The notes beneath the pieces are model-generated. The model made no database searches. It worked only from the letters and a program-made list of their open reading frames with translations, and was not told the origin of the DNA. The translations under genes and the position numbers were made by a program. Positions 54,647-64,000 of a stretch of DNA of 64,000 bases are shown here, piece after piece; the first letter of the stretch is position 1; the number at the start of each line of letters is the position of its first letter. Source of the DNA: Phalacrocorax aristotelis (taxonomy: Eukaryota; Chordata; Aves; Suliformes; Phalacrocoracidae); assembly GCF_949628215.1 (NCBI RefSeq), contig NC_134277.1, positions 111,307,463 to 111,371,462 on the forward strand, read 5' to 3'.

Positions 54647-56217
54647 GTGTCTCTCTCTCACTCTTCTTCCCACCCCCTGCTTCTTTAATGTTAAACTCCT
54701 GTTACAGCTTTGGAAAGTTTTTGATGCTTTTGCAGCAGTGGTAGCTTAACAGTTTGTGCTTTAGAATTGGGTAACTGTACTAGAAATGCCCAGCACTATA
54801 ACTTCACTAGAAGCCTTGGCCCTTTTCATCACGCTCTGTAGGATTTTACTTCAGTAGTCCTGCTAGAAGTCAGCTCAGAAATCCAAAGCTGTACATGAAA
54901 ATTCTGGGTTAGCGTCTCTAAACAAACATATGCGTAAGCATGAGTTCGTGTTCTTCTGTCGTGCTCGAGGATCTGTGAACATCCTCAGAAATAATTTCTG
55001 AAGAACAGCTTGCATTTATTGAGATAGAGAGTGCAACCTCCTCTGGTTATCCATATGTCTCTCATTATGTGCCTTTGGGGTGCTCTGACATGTGGCTTCT
55101 AGAAAAGGTGGCACTGGGCATGTGGATTTTTTTTTTATTATTTCCTTGCACAATTGCATTTCTTTCAGTTCACAGGCAGCAATAATCGCACACACAACAC
55201 ATAACAGGCAGACTGCTGCTCTCCCAACTCCCAATTACCAGCAGAATGAGTGCCATGACTAAGACAGTCAGTGTGTGGACCTAACTGCATCATGACAGCG
55301 TCCCTAGAAAGCACTGAAAGCAAAGAGCATCTTCTCCACTTATAGTTGAAGAAGCTAAGCTTCAGCCTCATTTCAATCAGGCTTCCATTGGTAAGATGGT
55401 AAGTAAATCACGGAAGAAACATTATGCCCCACAGGTCAGGCCACTGATACCACCACTGGCTGGCTCACCACAAGAGGAGTAAGCCAGCACGTGAATTCGG
55501 AGTGCTGGGATACGCTGTGCAACCCCAACCTCATGAAGGCAAGTCCAAGCGCACTCTGTCTTCTCCTGCTAAGTAATCTGCAACATCACAAGAGAAAATT
55601 CATGCACACTGAGGATTTTAAATTATGCAAATTACGCATATAATGAACAATATCCTTGCTTTGGGGGAAGATCTAAAAGCTTCTCCAAAGGGAAAAGTCA
55701 CAGCTAAAAAACCTTTATCTTTACAAGCATCATAAAAAAGATTGTAAGCTGTATACACTACAGAGGCACTGCCTTCACACCCCCCCGTCTCTGTGATTTC
55801 TTTAGATTGAAGAAACCTGTTGGCTTGAGTTCTAAAACCCCAGATAAAAGCTTTGATTTGTTAATTAAATTTTTACTGCTATCTGCATTTGATATCTCAG
55901 TCAAATTGTATCCGCTTGCAACAACAGAAAAAGTCACATCAAAGGAGAGCTCCACCCCCATGACCTGTAATTACAGAATTTACTGCTGGGTGACACTGGC
56001 TGTAAGATGCACCTGCCAGGCAACGTGGCATACTATCTACACCTAAAACAAAGCCATTTCATTCAACCAGGGTGAGCCAGCACATGCCAAACAAAAGGGC
56101 TATGTTTTGTCAGGAGCTGGCCTAGTGTATTGCTTGTCCTGAGACAGACAGGAGCTTCTGAAAATAAGGGACGGGGGTGTCTGTTATCACACTAAATTGT
56201 GGATAAGGGTGAGATCC

Positions 56218-56361
56218 CACAGAGAAAGGCAGAACTAGGAGAAAAAGGAAGAGAAATGAGGATGGGATGATAAAGGAAATTAAAAAGAAAAAGAAGAAAA
56301 AGAAAATTAAAATCCATCCTAGTGATTAAAACAAAAAAAAAAAAAAAAAAAGAAAAAAAGC
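56218..56361 (+). repeat. Purine-rich patch ending in A19
   Basis: Mostly A and G, with AAAAAGAAAAAG units, finishing in a run of 19 A (56333-56351) and a further A-rich tail. It could be the poly(A) tail of an old retrocopy, but the upstream sequence showed no recognisable gene. Confidence 0.85.
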
Positions 56362-56590
56362 TACTCTTGGACAAAACACTGACAAAATACTAGGAAACAT
56401 AAGGAAGGAAAAAGATGTCTTAGGAGAGAAAAATACAGAGGAAAACAGACTAGGAAGCATGCATATATACTAGTATATCTGCTGGAATAAAACTTTCCCA
56501 AACTTTTTGGGCTTTTTTGAACAAAAGAGGCTCTGATTTTCTGATTTTTTTAATGACAGAGAGAGAAACAGAGAAACTAAAATTGCTTTC

Positions 56591-56675
56591 TTGACTTACT
56601 TCAGTGTGAGTCTGGCCTCACTGTAACCAGGGAGAAGTTTGCTGTTGACTTCAGTGGGCCCAAGATTTTGCACCT
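56591..56675 (+). repeat. Dispersed degenerate repeat motif (TGACTTCA type)
   Basis: TTGACTTACTTCAGTGTGAG, CTCACTGTAACCAGGGAG, TTGCTGTTGACTTCAGTGGG, CCCAAGATTTTGCACC. The last two blocks are the clearest example of the motif in the window. Confidence 0.5.
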
Positions 56676-57214
56676 TGCATCCCTTTGGCCTCAGTGAACA
56701 CTGTCTAAACAACGTTGCTGAGAAGCATGGGGTGAGGTGTACAACGGGATAAAGGGTCTGTAGACATCAAAGGTTTTCTCTGTTTTCATTGGAACTTCAA
56801 AACACTGTTGAAATATTTACAAAACCCAAGTGACGTGATGTCTCTGAAAGCTTGGATGAAAAGCACCCGCTACAGCAACCTGGGTTTTCAAACTAGGAGT
56901 GCCACCAGGGCATCCCTTACGGTGCTGTGCTGCAAAACTGGGCATTACCCTTTTCTCCAGTAGACTATCCCTGTATTGTGCTATAGGAGCCATCTTCAGT
57001 GGCATTTTCACTGACACAGTGTGGCTTTCCTTGGTTAGTTATAGCAGGAGCACAGTCCCAGCTAAGGACAGGGCCTGCTTAGCTCCCACCATTAGCCTCA
57101 ATCTTTTCAACACTGCTTCGGAAATGACAGCCCAGCCCTGCCAGGACCGTAGGCTGTCTGGGTTTTGTCACTGTGCCCAGGAAAACAAGGAGCAACCTGG
57201 GAAAACTGCCAGGG

Positions 57215-57322
57215 GTAAGAGGGGAAATAAGCACACAGGGGGTTTGGGTCTCCCAGCATCACAAAACAGGTTGGGGCTAAGCTGAGGCTAGAAACCAGCG
57301 CTAACTCCTGGTCCCTGTTCAC
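57215..57322 (+). repeat. MIR-like ancient SINE remnant, 3' half
   Basis: In order on the plus strand: GGGGAAATAAGCACACAGGG, a GGGTCTCCCAGCATCACA stretch, AACAGGTTGGGGCTAAGCTG, AGGCTAGAAACCAGC and a CTCCTGGTCCC end. This matches the core and 3' tail of MIR-type SINEs as seen in sauropsids (GGGGAAACTGAGGCACAG, CCCAGGGTCACAC, AGCAGGT, GAACCCAG, CTCCTGACTCC). It is the best preserved of the four remnants and lies just upstream of the possible exon at 57366. Confidence 0.65.
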
Positions 57323-57365
57323 TGGCCAGCGTATTTCTGGTGTTGCTCAATACTTTGATTTAACC

Positions 57366-57740
57366 ATGGGAAGACGGGGAGGCAGGCTACAGGCAGAGGT
57401 CCAGTCTCCCCAGCCCCAGCCTGACTGCATTAAAGTCCTTCCTGACTACATGACTTCCAGCTCATCCCATCCTGAAGAAAAGCTGCCCCAAGAGCTACTT
57501 GCTCCTCCTAAGAGCAGAGAGGGCTTCCCGAAGGTAGGAGAGCAGCAGGAGGCTTTCGGAAGCACTCAGGTAAGCTTTGCTCCCGCTGGTTCCCTCTCAT
57601 AGTAAAAGAGGTCAGCCTGGTCCGTGTTCCCTCCCTTCCTGCCCCTCACCCTCCCTGCAGCCCGGACCTTCAGATCTGATAACAAGCGTGGTTTGGGCTT
57701 TGGTTGGACGATGGTCAAAGTTTACTATTTTAAGAGGAAG
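57366..57740 (+). other. Possible two-exon transcript segment, unrecognised product
   Basis: Seen: an ATG at 57366 in a strong context (A at -3, G at +4) opens 68 codons ending exactly at a consensus donor, CACTCAG then GTAAGC at 57570. After a 91-base GT...AG intron, a long pyrimidine tract (57628-57657) ends in GCAG at 57660. An 80-base segment (57661-57740) follows and stays open in the phase continued from the first part. It ends at a perfect donor, GGAAG then GTGAGT at 57741. Leaving the intron in would bring a stop at 57600. The peptide is rich in Gln, Pro and Ser, has no familiar domain, and matches nothing I recognise. Known: strong splice motifs occur by chance often in a window this size, and an 80-base segment is open in a given frame roughly 30% of the time. 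Inference: could be a lineage-specific gene or a lncRNA exon pair, but chance is the leading alternative. Confidence 0.15.
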
Positions 57741-60504
57741 GTGAGTATGAAACTCAAAACAAACGCCAGAGGTGCAAGACCAAAGTTAACATGAGACCAA
57801 AATCAGAGGATGAATTCAGCTGGCAGAATACAGCTCTTGTGTCTCAAATTGCTTAGGTTACATCAAATTCCCAGGCAGTAAGCAGCATGATACCCTGCTG
57901 CTGTGAATTCCTGCCGTCAGCAGCCTTCACACCATGGGTGATGGAGCCTTGAAGCTGGGAGGATTGACACTGACTGGGTCCTGGGAATTTCCCCAAAGCA
58001 GAAGACTTTGCACATGGGTGAGAAGTGACCTGCTATTCAAGCTGCTGATTTAGCATGACAATGAAGGCTCTGAAGCTGGACAGAGGGGCTGCTGCCCCAG
58101 CACAGCAGGGAGCCCAGGTGGGTTTGAGGACAAAGGCAAGTGAGATGCTGCCCAGGGAGGAAGGGAATCGAGCCAGCACACGGGATCACAGGAGCAGTCT
58201 TGGGGGGGGGAATGCACAGGTGTGAGATTAGGGACGCAGTGAAGCTGTTAAGGTATTTTGTTTTCAGGTGAAGCTGAAATACTTATTTTGTAGAAATAAG
58301 TATGCATTTGCTTTAGCTGGATTCAGCCTGAGGTCTTGAAGTGGGAGCAAAGCTTAAAAGCCCTGGAAAAAGGTGAGAGGGCTCACAAAAGTCTGACAAA
58401 ATATTACCAAAGTACTCTCAAGTGTGTAATTTTGCAAAAGCAGTAAAGTATTTTTCATTTCCACAAAGACCTAAGGAGCAGAAACACAAACGTTGACTTT
58501 CCAAATATCAAGAGTAACATCAAAGGGCAGTCAATAACAGAGAGCATTAAAAGGCAATTTACCCAAATTATGTGGAGAGTCCTAGATCACATTTAACTGG
58601 ACAGGTAAGAGCGGTCTTTCATTCCTAGAAGAGGCCACTCTGTAGCCACCCCCACAGGTGTCTGGGACTCTTGTGTGGAGGTGAAACAGAAACCATGTCT
58701 CTGCTCTCTTCATAAACCATGCCCAAGTGCAGATTTACTTTTGCTTTATGTGTGGGTCAAGTCAGTTACAACCAAGTTGTCTATAAGGGGCAAAGCCTAA
58801 GTTCGTACTGGATTCCTGCCGTCTGTCTCAGTTTCCATGCCAAGCAAGCCAATCTCCTTGCACCTGGAGCAAGCCAACATGTGGGCAACACTGAAGGCTC
58901 AGCACCTCAGAGTGATGCTGAGATCATAGCTAACAGAGCAGAGCCAGGCAGAAACACCAGAAACTGGAGTAAAATACACAGAGAGAGAAACTCCACAGCT
59001 GCTAGCTGGACATGGAAAAGAATTATATTTTGCCTGAATCGAAGCAAGGCAAAGGTGACCTGAGACTACCTTCCAGAGCTGTCAGTAGTCACACAACATT
59101 TAAAAAGCCACGTCTAAAGGAAATTAAAAGTGAGAGCTATTACACACTTTTAAAGTCATTCCAGTTCAGTTATGAAAATCTAACCACAGTCTATTTACCT
59201 AAAACCAGAGAGCTGTGATCCCTGTTTATCAAGTAAAACAAACACCTCGTATGGCAGGGGGAAATGACCCATGAATGCAGGTCTTTACAATCCTTCTCAT
59301 TACAGTGAGATCAGAGTGTGCCATGTGTGCCTATCATTTTCTCGGTGCTTTTTCTTCTCCTTTTCCTGCTTTTTGTCAACGCTCCTGTCTTCCCGTCTGC
59401 TTTCTATTTACAGTTGTTATAGGGAGGGACAAAACCACACACCATTAGTTTGGAGGGGTACAGAAACAGGGATTAAAATGCAAATAAAAATTAGCCTGAT
59501 GAATGGTTCTTTCCAATACACAAGTTTGCATGAAAACAGCATAAAGGATATACAATAGTGTAGGTGCATCAATTACATAGAGTTTTGAAGTAAAAAAACT
59601 TTGCCATAGACCCTAAGTACAGCATATGGGCACTATATTGCTTTGGTTTTCTCTGCAAAAAAAAAGGTTAAAATTGTTGATACAGGGCACAGTTTTGGAA
59701 TATTTTCCTCTCATCTCAGAAAACATGCTTTTTCAGATATGCCAACTCTGTCCCATCACCATTAGGACACTTGTGCCAATCCAAGTGAAGTTCTTGGTTT
59801 GCAATTTTTCCTTCTCAGAGGTCTTTATCAACAACAGTGCTCAAAACCTCCCAGCAACTTCCCCTTTGCACTGATGGTCTCCTTCTTCCCACTAATGCAT
59901 CAGTCACCATGTGGGTAACTCTCAGGTGTTGAATTATAGCACCAATGAGAGCCTGGACCATTTACTTCTCTCTATCAGAGATTTGTTCACTGTTTGAGCT
60001 TCCCTGACATGCTCTTGCCCCAGGTGAGATGTCCTTTGTCATTCATTTTTGACACTTACTGAACCTTCTTGAGCCTGTAGGACCTCAGCAGCTCATGTGA
60101 GTACACGGACACTCACTGAGCACCATAATACATACCCCAGCGAAGAAGCAACTTCCTCAGTTTTTTTTTCACCCTGGCAGAGTCTTAGCCTTATTTCCAA
60201 GCTGTCTGCTAAAATTCAGTGCCCTGTCCGGCAGCATCACAGACCCAGTGCCTATCCCTGCTGATGCAGCTGCTATTTTACACTGGCTGCATCCTCTACA
60301 GGTTCAGGGCAGGTTCATTCCCTAAACCCTGTGTCAACAGTGCTATTCCTCCCTTAAAAGCCTCTTGCTCTGGGACTTCAAATGCTGGCTTGGCATCTCT
60401 GTGTCCCTTCACTGCAGCAGCTGGCAGGCACCGCAGCTCTCCCCACTGCCTCCTCTCCCTCCCTGAATGCTCACCTGCCTTCAGACTCCAACCCAACGCC
60501 CCCT

Positions 60505-60520
60505 CCCCCCCCCCCCCCCC
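60505..60520 (+). repeat. Poly(C) run of 16
   Basis: Sixteen consecutive C follow CCCCCT, giving over 20 nearly pure C. On the minus strand this is a G run able to form G-quadruplexes; on the plus strand it is i-motif capable. It explains the poly-Pro and poly-Gly strings in overlapping open frames. Length is likely unreliable in the assembly. Confidence 0.95.
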
Positions 60521-60598
60521 GCCTCTTATCCACCTCAAATCTCCTCTGGTCACAACAGTAGACTCCCCATTTCAGTTACTCTGTGGTGTACTGTGATG

Positions 60599-60604
60599 AA
60601 TAAA
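60599..60604 (+). promoter_or_regulatory. AATAAA polyadenylation hexamer, unproven
   Basis: An AATAAA follows a GC-rich stretch (60200-60590) and sits a few bases from the TGA that ends a 125-codon open frame lacking an ATG start. A second AATAAA occurs about 40 bases downstream. It could end a transcript, for example one using the possible exons at 57.4-57.7 kb, but AATAAA is common in AT-rich DNA and no clear downstream GT-rich element was identified. Confidence 0.12.
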
Positions 60605-60839
60605 GCTCCCCTTGGGGATTTGAGAGAATAGATGTGAATAAACAGCTGAGATTTTCTGTCCAGTCCCAGTTCTACTATTTTAGCTTTAAGAGAAAAGCAA
60701 CAGTTGGTACTAAAGTTGTAATTTGGCATGTGTGCTTCATTGCTTATCAGCTCATTTACTCAACAACAAAGACAGGAAAATGCTGCGGGGGTCATTTCAC
60801 CAGGAGAAGGCTCAGAAAACCTGGAAGTCTGTGATGAAA

Positions 60840-61015
60840 ATCATTTAAATGGCATAGTCAGTGGTCAGAATGAGTGTCTGTGGCTGTAAATGGGAACATA
60901 TTAAAATGGCACGGGAAGTTTAATCTGTGATTGATCTCCAAACAATTATCCTGCTTTCTAAATCTCTCCATATCGTTTAATGAGGTGATTTCAATGTTCT
61001 AATAAAATGTGGCAG
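60840..61015. promoter_or_regulatory. Candidate conserved noncoding element with PBX/HOX-like site
   Basis: Repeat-free sequence containing TGATTGAT, the half-site arrangement bound by PBX/HOX dimers, together with AACAATTATCC and GTTTAATGAGG within about 60 bases (60925-60990). This composition resembles deeply conserved vertebrate noncoding elements. It could equally be ordinary AT-rich sequence; an alignment to another amniote would decide. Confidence 0.22.
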
Positions 61016-64000
61016 GGGAGTGTTTCCAGATGTCCAGTGTGTAGGGAAGTAAATGCTTCCCTGAAAGCATAATCGGTGTATTAAACCAACCAACATCATC
61101 TTCTGATTGAATTACTCTTCTGTCTCAATTACAGGGAAAGGAGTCACATAAAAGTCATGAGATTTTTTTAAAAATCCTTTCAAATCATGTCAGTTTTGTA
61201 CAAAACAGAAATCCTCCCTTGCTGGTGATTTCTTGACATAAAACACCACCATTTCACAAGTGCTGAAATACCTGCTTTTACAACTTGTCTCTAAAATTGG
61301 TTGCTTATACCTCCATTAGTAATGGGAAACATTGTTACTTGTGCCCTGTGATTGAGTTCTTTATCTCTGATCGCTGCAAAAATGAGACCAACAGTTATAA
61401 GCCCAGCTCGCAAACTACACTTTGAGAACAGAGGAAAAGTTGCAATGAAAAGTTCAGGGAATTGCACTGGATCAGTCTAGTTGTCAAACATGCCTTGCAG
61501 CCAACACCAGGAGGTCACTAGGGTTCCCAGCCCGCTGTGCAGCACTTCCTCAGCATGAAGATTAAGGGTTTTTTAAATTAATTTTGCACTTATAAGGGTG
61601 CCTCCTGCAACCGCTGATCTGATTTCCTCACTTCAAAGAGCTTATACGGAAGTGTTCACATGACACATCACCAGACCCATGCCCACTGTTGCTCATGAAT
61701 AACATGTACAGCCACAATTGCACCATGCTAGAGGATGACTGTGAGCAGTCTCCCAGACTCCCTGGATAACCATGTGGGGTGACACATGGCTGCAGCATTT
61801 GCCCCAGCTTTGCCAGTCCTGCCCCCTACAAACCCTTCTTCAGCCAAACACTTAGGGTCAACTTCATGTTCTTTAAAGTGGTTTGATGCCAAATATCTCA
61901 GTGAAGTTATGGTGTGTGTACATATCTGTCTTGTACAAAGGAACTCGACACCTTAAAAGTCGAGGGTGAAACTACCCCCCCTCATTACCTCTCCCTTCAC
62001 TACTTGTGATTTTGGGCAGTGACATATAACTACTACAGTGCACAGGACCCATGTCTCTATTTTCCATCCTCTTGAGACTAGACGGTTTATCTTTGTCTGT
62101 ATTCACCCATCAAAAGCAAATAAAAACTCAATTAATCCCTGACAGCTGAGGTCACACCATGTCTTTATTTCAGGGAGTGCAAACACAGCCCTCTTAGCAG
62201 AAAGAAAAGGGAAAAAGAGTGGCACACTTAACCCCCTCTGCTCTGTAAATAGTCTTGTTAGCTCTCAGCTATCACAAAAGCATATCCCACATGGCATATG
62301 GCAAATATTAACCAGATATTGACTGCAGTTCTATTCACATGACAGTAAGTAATGCATTCGCTCCTCCAGGTTAGCTGTGTTTGGATGTGTAGGTCTATAT
62401 TGACCTTTGAAAGATTACAGAGGAGGAAGGACATATTTTCAATGGTCAATATTTTTAAAAGTGCAGTTAGGTGACTGCTTAGTGTCACAGCTCAGAGCAG
62501 TAGCTCAAGAGGGGTATTTTGTTCTATGCCTTTGAATGTTATATCAGTTAAACAAGCTGAAATGTGCAATTGAGTTTTTTAGAAATGGTAAAAAATGATG
62601 CTGAAAGAAAACTTTGTGCATTAAGTGTCTGTCATATCCAGGGAGCTTGAAATTATAGTATATACTTATACAGATTGTTCACTTTAATATGCTGCCAAAG
62701 GGTGTGAAGGCCAAGTTGTAGGTTAAATTTCCCTTTCTCTTCCCTGCATACGATATAGTGATATCACCCAGATGATAATACACAAAGCAAAATTGCCTGG
62801 GTTTGCCTACCCACAGGGTTAATTTTTTTTAACTTTCTGATTATTAATTCCAGTAATTAGTGAGTGCTCAATAAATGGGGATGTTGTGAAATCTGATCTT
62901 CTGAAACTGAGGTCCCAGTGTTCTCTTTCAATGTGAAAGAGGACTGCAGTCCTGTCTGGCCTTCACAGTTAGCAGCCACTTACGCTATGGTCTGTGTGTT
63001 TTGTGGCCAGAAAGCATAGAACTGCATATTCCTTGTCACTGCACATGCTTGGTGGGAACTATGCACTCCCTCAAAAAAGAAATATGTCATTTCTTCGTAG
63101 ACCTTTTCTGGCATATAGCAGTCCCGCTGCCACTTGCTATTACTGCTGGGCAATATGAGAGCTGTATCTATTTTATGTTAATTAACTAGAGATAGGTAAT
63201 TCATAGTATTTGCTGCTATCCAGAAGGGAGTGGGAAGAATGATTAAGGGCTAAGAAAGGTTATGTCAAAGCATTTTGTTTCTCACCCAAGAAAAGGTGGA
63301 GCGTGACACTCTTCCTGCAACACTACCTTCATTTGTAGAGCCAGCCTTGGTATCTGTGCGTATTTCTCACTTGGACATTCACACTGGCATCCACAGCTAA
63401 GGATGGGGACGCTGTCTTACTCCTGTGAGCAGCTAAACTTCTCTTGGAGCTTCCTCGATTACATTTAGCAGAAGAAACTCTGCAAGCACCGTATTTTCAT
63501 GGGTATAACCCCAGGTTATACCACCACTCCCAGCAGTGTACTATATGCCTTCCAATAATCCTAATTCTTACCCTCCCTTTCAAATCTGTCCTTTCAAATC
63601 TGTGAGGGCTGTCTGAGGATGTACACAATTTACAGTTTAATTCCAAAAAATAGCACTTTTAAAGAGGCTGACGTTACCTCAGACTGGGCCATACCTTTGA
63701 AAAAACGGCCAGTCCTTCTTGCTGAAGTACTTTCTTCTTCCACTTGCTGTGCAAAGATCTCAAATGGGCAGTGCAGCAGGCCCCTTTTTTCCATTCCTAG
63801 ATATGATATCTACTCATGGAACTTGTCTAGGCACCAGTTTATTCCATTACAGCTGCCGAGTTTCCTTCTGCTATAGTTCCCTGCTATAACAACAGGCAGG
63901 CAGATACACAAGAGCAGCAACATATCTTAGGAAGCAAGAGGAAATGAAGAGAGAAGAGGACAAAAATATATCAATTAAAGCAGGAATTCAAAACAACTTT
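61016..64000. other. Noncoding, unique-looking sequence, no gene recognised
   Basis: AT-leaning and repeat-poor. Only the 14-base duplication at 63577 was noted. Confidence 0.8.
63577..63604 (+). repeat. 14-base tandem duplication
   Basis: CTTTCAAATCTGTC is followed directly by CTTTCAAATCTGTG, two copies differing only in the final base. Likely a recent replication slippage event. Confidence 0.9.

Larger units (their letters stand above)
54647..57214. other. Noncoding sequence downstream of the polypyrimidine tract
   Basis: Contains the purine-rich A19 patch at 56218 and the motif at 56591. The 128-codon frame at 56899-57285 runs into the MIR-like remnant and has no recognisable domain. Confidence 0.75.
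57741..60839. other. Slightly GC-richer noncoding sequence
   Basis: Includes a G9 run (58202-58210), a consensus-like donor at 58605 (CAG then GTAAGA), the poly(C) run at 60505 and AATAAA at 60599. No further exon could be supported, and the open frames at 58719-59063 and 60219-60596 have no known domain (the latter lacks an ATG). Confidence 0.7.

Noticed and set aside
54152..54749. Open frames of 173-194 codons on both strands
   Set aside because: They arise because the TTTC/GAAA repeat contains no stop codon; the products are pure Phe/Leu/Ser or Lys/Glu/Arg repeats.
56218..56361. A19 tail as evidence for a processed pseudogene
   Set aside because: The sequence upstream of the A run is itself purine-rich low complexity and no parent gene is recognisable.

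Overview
The window looks like a gene-poor stretch of bird nuclear genome: most of it is AT-leaning sequence with no recognisable protein-coding gene. The bird assignment rests on CR1 non-LTR retrotransposons. One copy (38.69-38.96 kb, plus strand) ends in the typical CR1 3' tail. A longer, younger-looking copy (43.71-44.85 kb, minus strand) still encodes about half of a CR1 reverse transcriptase. A third, much more decayed CR1/L3-type fragment lies at 42.89-43.01 kb. Interspersed repeats are otherwise sparse, as expected for a bird. No virus-like, bacterial or CRISPR-like sequence was recognised.

Layout. 1-38.7 kb is unique-looking noncoding DNA with ancient MIR-like SINE remnants (about 16.6 and 28.5 kb) and short degenerate copies of a dispersed 'TGACTTCARTGG' motif (about 2.5 and 31.2 kb). 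38.7-44.9 kb holds the three CR1 pieces, a G-quadruplex candidate at 39.3 kb and an ATTA-rich block at 40.25 kb that resembles a conserved noncoding element. 44.9-54.2 kb is noncoding, with an A/G-rich low-complexity patch at 45.2 kb, a third MIR-like remnant at 47.85 kb and another G-quadruplex candidate at 52.34 kb. 54.19-54.65 kb is an uninterrupted tract of about 453 pyrimidines made of TTTTC, TTTC and CCTTC/CCCTC units, the most striking structural feature here. 56.9-60.6 kb is somewhat more GC-rich. It contains a fourth MIR-like remnant, a pair of possible exons with good splice sites (57.37-57.74 kb), a 16-C run and a polyadenylation hexamer. 60.6-64 kb is again quiet, with a possible conserved noncoding element near 60.9 kb.

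No gene set works together here. The only recognisable protein-coding homology is the broken CR1 reverse transcriptase. Long open frames elsewhere are mostly low-complexity or repeat-derived and look like chance. The window is therefore most simply a large intron or an intergenic desert, with any function probably regulatory. All repeat and conserved-element calls come from reading the sequence; no alignment or database search was run.
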